Assembly (NCBI GenBank): GCA_026168455.1 | Contig: CM047431.1 | Span: 18,699,547-18,763,546, forward strand | Direction of reading: 5' to 3' | DNA from: Theocolax elegans | Lineage: Eukaryota; Arthropoda; Insecta; Hymenoptera; Cerocephalidae | DNA: 64,000 nt | Part shown: in pieces, positions 55,783 to 64,000 of the stretch | Position numbering within the stretch: position 1 is the stretch's first letter | Layout of the letters: each line of letters begins with the position of its first letter | Notes under the pieces: generated by a model | The model's input: only the letters and a program-made list of their open reading frames with translations | The model's database searches: none | Told to the model about the DNA's origin: nothing | Translations under genes and position numbers: made by a program

Positions 55783-58650
55783 GGGGGATCGGTGTTAGGT
55801 GCTAGGCGGGCTATTCGGTGTGAGAGAGAGAGAGATAGCGTGATCGCCTAGCCCTTTCGCGTATAAGTCTTCGCAGCGGTTCGAATTGTTTTATCTTATA
55901 GTAATAAAATTAATTCGTTTCCGCGTAGAATCTATTTTAATTTTGGTGCAAGTGTAATATAATAGGTTCTTTCGGGAGAGGTAGCTGTCCCCCTCCCCCA
56001 TATTATAGATATTTTTTTTCTTGATATACGGAACGCGGCGAAACAATTATTATTGTTTTTTTTAGTTCGAGAGCGTAATTTCTTATTGCTCTCCTCTCCT
56101 CCCTGACCAACATATATTATTATATAGTAATATTAATTTAATATTTTGTATTTATTATTTATTACTATTAATTATTATAATTATTATATATAATTTTTTG
56201 TGTATATAAAATATATTTTTACAACTTGTGTTAATTATTTAGATGTGTTTGTAAGTTAAATAATTAACAGTATTAAACTCGTGTGTGAGTAAAATGATTT
56301 AAATTATTTGTATTACACTTATCTGACAGTAATTACTTAATTTAATATTTTGTATTTATTAAGTGTTACTGCTCACGATATTTGTAACAAATTATTGAAT
56401 ATTTTTCAATTTGTATTTGTAACAAATTATTGAATAGTTGTTTAGGCTTGTTGCAAGCTAAATAATTAATGTTAAGTATCTTTGTGTGATTGTTTCGCAA
56501 AGATACGAGAGTTGTAAATTATAATTAGTTAGGCTCGAGAGTTAGTTAAATAATTGAATTTTTTTGCATATATTTTAATAATCGGCACTTAACCTAATAT
56601 TTTGTATTCGTTATTTACTGCGAATTTCTAATATATGGATGATTCTCATCTAAAGTTCAAACTTAGGTAAGCAACGTATATCTCTTTTAATAATAACATT
56701 TAAGGTAATATAAAAATGGTAATTTATTTGTTTTTTACAGCCAAATAACTTAGCTGCATAACATCTTTACTTTTTAAATAAATAATTGTCAAAATGTAAC
56801 GTCCCCTGGCTGTAAATTTTTTTCCAATGATTCAACTTTTAATCAATGTACAAATGGCATAAGTTTGTAGTTGCCATATGCGCATTTCATAAAAAATTTT
56901 GTAGACGGTTCATTTTTATTTTGAGCTTATTACACGGATTTATGTACTTCGGACATTTTTTCGTAAAAATAAAGACTTTTTTAAAATTAGATTAAAGTTA
57001 ATCTTATCCTGCTTCAAATTAATTGCGTTTTCTTAGAAGTTGTTTATTTTGGTTGTTATTATAAAGTAGAATCAAAATATTAACGATAACATTATTAAAT
57101 ATAATAGTTATATCAAATGAAATATAAAGTATGGCCGCGTATACTTTTTATTGTAATTCCCATGGCATGCTTTTTCTTTTAATGTAATAGTAGCATCTTA
57201 TTAAATTATATGCGGTAATTTTATACTCATGTAGTAGTTTATTACGTGATTATTCCGAATTGTCTATTTTGTAGTAAAAGTCTGGAAAAATAAAAATATT
57301 GTCATGTAATTCCCCTGGCATGTGAAATTCCCCTGTCACTTTCATTATAAATAATCTTTTCCTTTTCTTTTTTCCCTAAAAAATAACATAAAATTAATTA
57401 CTTTGTCACTACTTAGATACAATTAAATCAGTTAAATGATTTTTCATGTACTTTTCTTTGAATCCTGCATGCCCACGCTATATATACCTTCTATAACTTA
57501 GTACAAACATATTACATGTGATGGAAATGAAAAATTAAACTATTTTTTAAAACCTTCATCGACTGTCGAAATTTGAACTTAAGATGAGAATCACTCATAT
57601 ATAAAAAACTTTCTTTTCTGTTTTGTGTGATTAAAAAAAGGAAATAAATATCTCATCACATTTTTACCAATTATTTAAACTTGTTTGTTAGTTAAATAAT
57701 TGGTTCCGAATAATTTTTGGTGTGTTTGAGTAAAATAATTCGGTGTATGAATTTACTTGTTTAGACATGTTAACAAGTTAAATAATTAAATTTTCATTTC
57801 CTTTTCGTTCAATTTATTTAAAAAAGGAAATATAACTTATTTCAACTTGGTAGGAACATAAATTATTTATTTAGTCCATTTTAGGATAAAATAAATATAT
57901 TTCGCTGGAAAGGTTGTCGTTTGGGACGACAACTAGCGAAATAATTATTTTGTTGCAAACCATACGAGATTTACAATATTTCGTAAACACCCCTACTTTT
58001 TTTAAACGATTTAATTAAAATTTGTGTTTGTAGTGTAAATTATAAAGGAAAATTTTTTTTGGGTTCGGATAAGCAAAATAACAAATAGTGTCTTGGTGTG
58101 TGTGAATCACAAGACACTGTATTTATTTATATATATTGAAAGACTTGTTAGCGAGATAAGTAATTGAATTTTTTTTTCTTTTATCTTCCTTTATAATTTG
58201 TTGTTTTTTATTTATTAATAAATAAAAGCTTTAATTATTTCAATATCCGTAACAAAATAAATTCTCCTTTTCACTAGCGAGGAATCTGTTGCATTATAAC
58301 TGGCGAGAGAGATATTTTGGGAAATCGTTAATTTTTTTTGTTAGTAATTATGTGTGCTTGCTGAAGCAAAGCATTTGTATAGAGTTTTGGTGTGTGCGAG
58401 TGTTAAGTGTGTGATTTGCCACAACTTTAACCAAAAAAATTTAATTATTTTGTCCTTCTAAGGACAAAATAAATTTTGCTTCAAGAAAATTTTTTTTTTG
58501 GATTTTGATTAGTGAATTAATTTTGTTGGTACACTAGTCGGCGCATATTTACCATTTATTGTAATTAAGCCGACGCCAAGTTTTTTTTACTCGTTGGGAG
58601 TAATAATTATTTTATTGTGGTGAGTCCAGTAAAATAATTTCCAATTGAAA
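55783..58650 (+). repeat. Family B leader (plus copy), hairpin-rich
   Basis: About 1.9 kb of AT-rich leader (excluding a 960-bp insertion) before gag. It contains repeated hairpins next to AAATAATT or ATAATTATTT: 56476-56506 (GTATCTTTG/CAAAGATAC), 57901-57940 (GTTGTCGT/ACGACAAC inside TTCGCT/AGCGAA), 58088-58117 (GTGTCTTG/CAAGACAC), 58447-58470 (ATTTTGTCCTT/AAGGACAAAAT). Its first part (55783-56165) is inverted at 54240-54668. Confidence 0.75.
56637..57596. mobile_element. TIR DNA transposon inserted in the family B leader
   Basis: Ends GGATGATTCTCATCTAAAGT and, inverted, GAGTGATTCTCATCTTAAGT; similarity runs about 28 bp. The other family B copy lacks it: 42886-42900 carries the uninterrupted AATATATATT site. 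ATATAT flanks both sides, so a TA-type target duplication is likely but ambiguous. No transposase. A motif of the form AATTCCC(C/A)TGGCATG occurs at 57157 and 57305, with variants at 56801 and 57329. Confidence 0.85.
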
Positions 58651-61418
58651 ATTGGATACTTCCGAAGTATTTGAAACACTAGGGATTTCATCTGAAATTC
58701 CGTTTGAGAGTACTTCTCCCGACGTAACACGTCAGTTGCTGCTGGTCAAGAAAATCATGGCTGCAGTTATGAAGCTCGAATGGCCCAGCTTATGCGTGAA
58801 TCACGCATAGCTAGGGATTTTCGTCGGGAAAAGAAGAAGCTTCCGATTGAGGCAGTGTATGCCCAATTGGAGCATTTTAGTTTAAACGCAAATGGCGAAG
58901 AGGCAGAGTGCCGCGAATGCCTTTTGCGTCACCGGATTAGATGTGTAGACATTAATCTGGTAATCCCATCGATCCCACAGTACGATGAGAATGTAAAGGC
59001 AGAACCTGCACATAAACTTCTAGTATGTCAGAAACTTTGGGAAATTAGGAAACCTCGTTCCAGAAAAGGGAGTCTGGTCCCATCAGGAACAGAAGTTTCC
59101 TGCGAGTCCGAGATGTCGGATCGCGAAAAGGTTGCTAGTGACAGAGCACCTATTCTTGAAGAAGATGGAGCTCAGTCACCAAGTGGTTTGTCCAGAAACT
59201 CGCCAATGAGTACTGCACAAAGCCCAGGGTTAGCATCAACAGGTACTATACCTAAACGGTTTGGTGAGGTACCAGCAGCGAAGACGACCACGGCTGCAAT
59301 CCCTTATGTTCCGTTTTCTGTAGCTGCAGCCTCATGCACAACCACTATGTCGACGGTTACGACAGTGACGACTGCTCACATGGGAGGGTTTTGTGGACCC
59401 GCACATTACCTCCCAATTGGAGATCAGAGAAGTAGCAGACTTCTTGGTACTAGAGAGAATGAAGTGCTCACACAACATTTTGACATAGGTTCGCAGACGG
59501 AAGCCGACCGTCGGGCATCATGAGGACACCTATAGACAATACGATAATAGGCAATCCGAGGCTAACGCAACCGAACGTCAATGTGTTTATGATAGGAATG
59601 GATATGACCTTCCTAATGATGTCAGCATTCAATCTCACGGGAAACCGATGATTGACTCAAGACGTCATGACATCTCTTGTAAGACTTGCGAAGGGCAAGA
59701 TAGAAGAGAGAGGCGTGAATAAATAGCTCCAAATAGAATGTCACGACACCATCGTTCTGTGAGTAGAGCCTCATGCAACGATGTACGTCGTGATGAATGT
59801 ACGGAGAGACGTTCTCATAAACGTCAGTTCATCCCTAAACTCGACGACCGAGCTTAACCGGAGACTTCGGTGCAAGGTCACAGCGAATAGTCGGACAGAC
59901 GTAGCGAAACGGCTCGAGAGAAGCGTGCGGTGGCCACATGCGATCAGGGTAATCAGACGGATTCGTTCGATGGGTATTAGTCCGATCGCGAACCTACTCG
60001 TAGGAGACCCGAATCTCTAATGGCGGCAAGAGGCCATCAAGAAACTAGGGATTCTCCTACCAGTAGACGTAGAAATTCCCGGACGGATAATGGAGATGAC
60101 CGTCAGGAGAGAGACTCTTACGAGACCAAGCCAAGGTATCGTGAAGACGACAATCGAACACACGACCGGACAGAGTGCGCACGAGAGCTGCGTATCTGAA
60201 ACATGCCCTTTGATGGTGAGACCAAAAAGGACGCGGAAGATTTTGTAAACCGTTTGCACGACTTCAGAAATGACAACAAGTTCTCAGATCGCAGGATGTT
60301 TAGTGCCCTGCCCGATGTGTTCTGGTATAGAACAGATCAGTCATCTCTTCGAGATTGGCGTGATTTTGAGATCGAGTTCCTCAAAGAATATGGACGTATC
60401 ATAAATGACGAAGATTTACTTATGGAATTTCGATCAAGAACACAAATAAGGGAGAAAAGGCTACGACGTTTTTGAACTGTTTCAGAGCGATCGTGAATAA
60501 GTTCATATGCCCTCCCTCATTAGAGCAACAGGTGAAGCTGGCCTACTCGCAAATGAGGCCAGATTACCGTAGGTACATACCAGTACGCCAAATCAGGAAG
60601 TTTTCTGATTTGACAAGCTACGGTAAAGAATACGAGTATCATTTAACATGGGACACGAAATTCTCCAGTTCCAACTTTAAGGGCGAGAAGCTCGTACCAG
60701 AAGCTTTTCCAAAACAGAGTGGTGGAACACGTGTTTCGGGTAAAGTGGCGAGTTTTACCGAAAAGAGTAAGGATGAGTCTCTCATTCGGATAAACAGTCG
60801 TCTAAGAAAACTATTAAGAAGAAGAGCAAGAAAAGTGCGAAAAACTCGCCAAACTCTTCTTCAAGCGAATACGAAGCAGCCGCTGTGTACGGTACTTCCA
60901 ACGTCGCTAATAGTTTTCAGAAACGATACGGCAAATCGAATAATGGAGTGAGTGCTCGCAATTCGAAATCCGTATCGTACGTATCTGTTTCTGAACAGTC
61001 ACCTGGGCAACAAAAACAGAGCTCGGGCAAAGGAGAAAGACGTTCTTTGACGAATTCACAACTGCCCCAGCAAAATGGTCTTGTCCCACAAATGGCACAA
61101 AACCTGAAGAGGTATGTGCAACCACAGGCGACGGCAGTAACCCCAACGAACCAGAGCACCAACTTTGTCGGCGTGTGTTTCACATCCCAAAAAGTCGGTC
61201 ATAGATCGTCGGATTGCCCGAGCCGAACCTGCTACCGATGCGGAAACATTGGGCACTCCGCTGAGCAGTGCTCAACCGAATTGGTAGCAAATGAGTGCCA
61301 GCTGTGCGGAACTAGTGGCGTTACGCTCCAAACATATTCTAACTGCGTCAGGTTCCTCCAAAACGTAGGAAACCTGAACGCAGGGCACCCGAGCTGCCCC
61401 GGGAGCCCTGCACTGTAG
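58651..61418 (+). pseudogene. Family B gag, frames broken
   Basis: Reading starts near 58651 (LDTSEVFETLGISSEIP). A one-base change near 58771 leads into the long frame 58780-59523 (MRESRIARDFRREKKKLP, CRECLLRHRIRC, then a Ser/Thr-rich region). After stops, an Arg/Ser-rich region (59550-60200) leads to the capsid domain in two frames (FDGETKKDAEDFVNRLHDF, SSLRDWRDFEIEFLKEYGR; then TTFLNCFRAIVNKF, LAYSQMRPDYRRYI). The nucleocapsid (about 61160-61345) has one degraded knuckle, one intact CYRCGNIGHSAEQC, and a third Cys cluster (CQLCGTSGVTLQ). The frame ends at 61418. Domain order is standard for gypsy gag; the gene is inactive. Confidence 0.82.
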
Positions 61419-61644
61419 TAAGTAAACCGCGTGGTTCACAAGGGCAAGAGTTTAAGATTAGAGGACCGTCTAAACTCTTTAAGCAGTCTAGCAAATTATT
61501 TGCTGACTTCTCTGAGATCAAATTTCCACTGCGACCGAAGTTGGTGTTGAAAGTAAGTCTGAGTGTAAGGATCCTAAACGTTCTGGGGATTCAACAGATG
61601 GAAAAGTTTTTAGAACACAACCCGTCAATCCCACCAACAACAGC

Positions 61645-62490
61645 GTGAGGCTAACGTTGATTAATCGAGAAGCTGACTTTAAGGCTCCCCTTACCAAGTT
61701 GCTGCGTAAAGATCAGGCTTGGGATTGGGGCGAGGAGCAGGAGAAGGCGTTTTGCCAGCTTAGATTTGCGTTAGCTGAGGACAACGAGAGTTTTGAGCAT
61801 CCGATTGTATACGTCAGTAGATTATTAAATCGCGCTGAACTTAATTACATGACAACGGAAAAAGAATGCTTGGCTTTCATATGGGCTATTAAGAGATTGA
61901 GACCATACATTGAGGCCTATCGATTCACGGCTGTGACCGACCAAATTGCTCTCAAATGCCTCAAAAATCTCAAAGAGCCGTCGGGTAGGTTGGCACGATG
62001 GATACTTGAAATGCAGCAATGGGACTCTGAAATTGTGCATAAGAAAGTAGCTTTGCACTACGTCCCAGACGCGCTTTCTCGTGCTGTCAACCCAGAGTAC
62101 GACGACGAAGAGATTGCCTCGTTCGAAGTAATTACAGACCCATGGTATATTGCTAGATTAAACGATGTACGCTCATGCACTCAAATATTTCCGGAGTGGA
62201 AAATTGAAGATGATATGCTATATCGTTTTACAAGCGGTAAACTCCTGGACTCTGTAACAGAACGAGAAGAAGGCTGGTGTCTGGTGCTATCCTTAGAGCA
62301 GAGGAACCGAGTTCTAGTAGATTCTCAATTCCACCCATCTATGGGTCACATGAAAATTGAAAAAACTTACGAACGCGTTGCAAGAGATTACTATTGGCTA
62401 GGTATCTACCACGATACCCGCCAATTTGTCTTACGGTTTCTGATATGTCAGAACTATAAAACGTATCAAGCAGGTCCTCAATGCTTATAA
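61645..62490 (+). pseudogene. Family B pol, heavily deleted (RT end, RNase H, H2C2)
   Basis: A 281-codon frame. It enters at the end of the RT connection (PLTKLLRKDQAWDWGEEQEK); then the RNase H first strand with TDAS is missing and the text jumps to HPIVYVSRLLNRAELNYM, TEKECLAFIWAIKRLRPYI, VTDQIALKCL and LHYVPDALSRA. The H2C2 region follows (FHPSMGHMKIEKTYERVARD, YYWLGIYHD, ICQNYK). Protease, most of RT, part of RNase H and the integrase core are absent. There are no internal stops in this block, which suggests the deletions are not very old or the piece was passed on by copying. Confidence 0.88.
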
Positions 62491-62509
62491 TTTGCATTTG
62501 CGGTACACT

Positions 62510-62684
62510 TTCTTAAGGTGCGTAAGGCATTTCTGCCAAACTGGCACCAAAGTATGACAGACCCTTTGAAGTTAAAGAAGTACTATCTCCAGTAGTTCTT
62601 AAACTAAAAGAGTCTGGTCTGAAACGGACCGAGGTACACATATCCGATGTGAAGAGATATGTACCACCTCGGGTTGCGATGTAA
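62510..62684 (+). pseudogene. Family B integrase C-terminal tail
   Basis: After the deletion junction at about 62480-62530 the tail reads AKLAPKYDRPFEVKEVLSPV, then RTEVHISDVKRYVPP, ending at TAA after VAM. This is the GPY/F-like chromatin/DNA-binding tail. The catalytic core between H2C2 and this tail is missing here and in the minus copy at the same place. Confidence 0.8.
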
Positions 62685-62890
62685 AGCGGTAGGGAAAACG
62701 TATCGGCGTACGAGAGAACAGTCAGCGAAAGCTATGCTTGGTGACTGTATGCCACGTCAACATCATACGAAGCACAAAGAATCATTGAATCAGCCTCCAA
62801 TTGAAGAATAGAAGAGAAGCGTACAGCGCGCGGTCGTGGATAGATTGTGCCTTTTTTTCGACTCGGCCTTCCCAAGGGAAGTGGTGTCCA

Positions 62891-62917
62891 GGGGGGCGCG
62901 GGGGCTTTGTGATGGAA
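62891..62917 (+). other. G-rich polypurine-like tract of family B
   Basis: GGGGGGCGCGGGGGCTTT lies directly before the LTR start TGTGATGG at 62918. The minus copy has the related GGGGTGGGGCTTT in the same position. Confidence 0.55.
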
Positions 62918-63388
62918 ATCGTCACACAATCTATTCACGACGAATAGAATATTTAAATTTGCTAACTTTAAGTCGTCGGAGCCTATGGTATGTCTAGACC
63001 AACCGACGACAATTGTTTGTTTCATGTACGAGTGTACAATTACGCGCGCGACAATACATAGGGATGAGAGCGCGAGAGAGTGTGTGTGTGTTACCAACTC
63101 TCATCCCTTTTTCGGAAAATTAGGCGATCGCCCAATTAGTGTATGTCTGTCCACCGATCGAGGCGGATCAGTATATTTTTACCCGAAAGTACTGCTCAGT
63201 GAGTCGAGGGTACATACGCCGCAAAGTGTGACGAGACCCTGTGCACGGTTTCGCCGAAGCAGAGTCGAGCACGCGGCCCCGGTCGGGCACCTGTTATTGT
63301 GTGTGTACAATTGCCAGTGTGTGAATAAGGACGGGGTCGTGCGCGAATGCAAGCATGGTTCGCGAACGCGCTCGCCGCGGCATTGGGC
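62918..63388 (+). repeat. Family B 3' LTR (plus copy)
   Basis: Starts TGTGATGGAAATCGTCACAC. Co-linear (inverted) with 41256-40785. It holds a (GT)n tract and GC-rich U3-like sequence. Similarity to the minus copy stops at 63388 (GCCGCGGCATT). Confidence 0.8.
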
Positions 63389-63660
63389 CGCCTTGACCAC
63401 AGCCGACGTCTGACCTCCGCTGCCCAGGAGGTCATTGAGGACCGCAGGAACGGCTGGGCCATCCACGGGGCGTCGACCGGTAAGTTAGTTTATTACTACC
63501 GTGACCCCCTTTTCCCGAGTGTATGTATGTGTGAGACCTCAGGAGTGTGTTCGGGTACGCCGGTACCCGAACAGCGGGTCCTGGGAATTAAAACCTGCCG
63601 CAGGCAAGCATCTCGAACCGGCAGGTTTCCCGGGACTTCCACCCGTGAGTATTCAAATTA
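63389..63660 (+). repeat. LTR-related segment shared with 55440-55782
   Basis: Inverse of 55440-55782 and contains a GTTCGGGTACGCCGGTACCC hairpin near 63548-63570. Either this is the true continuation of the family B LTR, or a recombination junction at 63388 joins two LTR types. The open frames here lack domains. Confidence 0.6.
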
Positions 63661-64000
63661 TCGCAACACACGGCCTGGATGGCCATCATATTATTTAATA
63701 CGTAATAAATGCTTCATTTATATTTTGAAATGAAAGTAAAATAAAATAAAACATTATAACAATATAACAATATATATAAAAATGTAGCAATTTCGAAGGA
63801 TATAACATTTGCGAAGGATAAAAAATGCAAATTAAATGAAACAAATGAATAAATAGATAAATAAACAAGTGAAATAACATAAAGTAAAAATATACAGAAA
63901 ATAACACAGATAACGCACGCAACATTTTGACACCATCAAGCATAACTCTGTATATATTCTTTAAAAAATTTACGTCATCAATGCGGTATAACGTGTCGTC
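63661..64000. other. AT-rich end of window
   Basis: No gene or repeat was recognised. Confidence 0.5.

Noticed and set aside
62732..63097. Minus-strand 121-codon frame
   Set aside because: It lies across the polypurine tract and LTR of family B, antisense to the element, with no domain.
63347..63733. 128-codon open frame at the window end
   Set aside because: It crosses the LTR junction at 63388 and has no domain; a chance frame in GC-rich LTR sequence.

Overview
The window looks like a transposon-dense island in an insect nuclear genome, most likely Hymenoptera (ant or wasp). This is inferred from the element families present (Ty3/gypsy, BEL/Pao, R1- and CR1/Jockey-like non-LTR elements, piggyBac, a Mutator-like transposase, a Helitron-type end), the AT-rich background with GC-rich LTR islands, long TA/CA/GA microsatellites, and splice-site-flanked exons. 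There are no operons, bacterial genes or CRISPR arrays. Almost every recognisable coding region is a broken transposable-element gene. The only good candidate for a functional host exon is a 241-bp exon of a cytosolic purine 5'-nucleotidase (NT5C2-like) gene at 33.1-33.3 kb. A degenerate but intron-containing superfamily-1 helicase lies at 47.1-49.2 kb.

Layout. 0-2.3 kb: the 3' end of a gypsy element with its LTR, then a minus-strand gypsy remnant. 2.6 kb: a tRNA-like SINE head. 3.7-5.1 kb: a long solo LTR with a 4-bp target duplication. 5.7-6.9 kb: fold-back (long inverted repeat) sequences. 6.9-15.3 kb: gypsy element A with both LTRs, a canonical -1 frameshift heptamer between gag and pol, a 2-kb tandem duplication of RT to integrase, and a target-site duplication. 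The 3' end of element A plus its flank (14.0-18.2 kb) is repeated almost identically at 18.2-22.3 kb. 22.4-32.8 kb: a mosaic of SINE, fold-back, Helitron-end, CACTA-like and non-LTR pieces, many of them abutting TA repeats, then an LTR.

33.1 kb: the NT5C2-like exon. 33.7-37.4 kb: a TTAA-flanked piggyBac with a rearranged transposase. 38.2-38.8 kb: an R1-like RT remnant. 40.0-43.0 kb: a gag fragment and an internally deleted minus-strand copy of gypsy family B. 43.5-45.8 kb: a BEL/Pao remnant (minus). 45.9-49.8 kb: a palindrome-centred repeat array and the helicase pseudogene between two direct 173-bp repeats. 50.9-51.4 kb: a small unassigned ORF ending in a tandem repeat. 52.4-54.1 kb: a Mutator-like transposase with one stop and one frameshift. 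54.2-63.7 kb: an LTR cluster in opposed orientations followed by the plus-strand family B copy (long hairpin-rich leader, gag, truncated pol, LTR), with a TIR transposon inside its leader.

How it fits together: the region is a nested insertion record rather than a set of cooperating genes. The best-supported points are target-site duplications (ACTT, GTAT, TTAA, TTA), a paralogous empty site for the TIR transposon at 56.6-57.6 kb, the GGGAAAC frameshift site, and a deletion junction shared by both family B copies, which suggests that family spread as a non-autonomous derivative. All boundaries, identities and family assignments were read by eye from the sequence without database searches.
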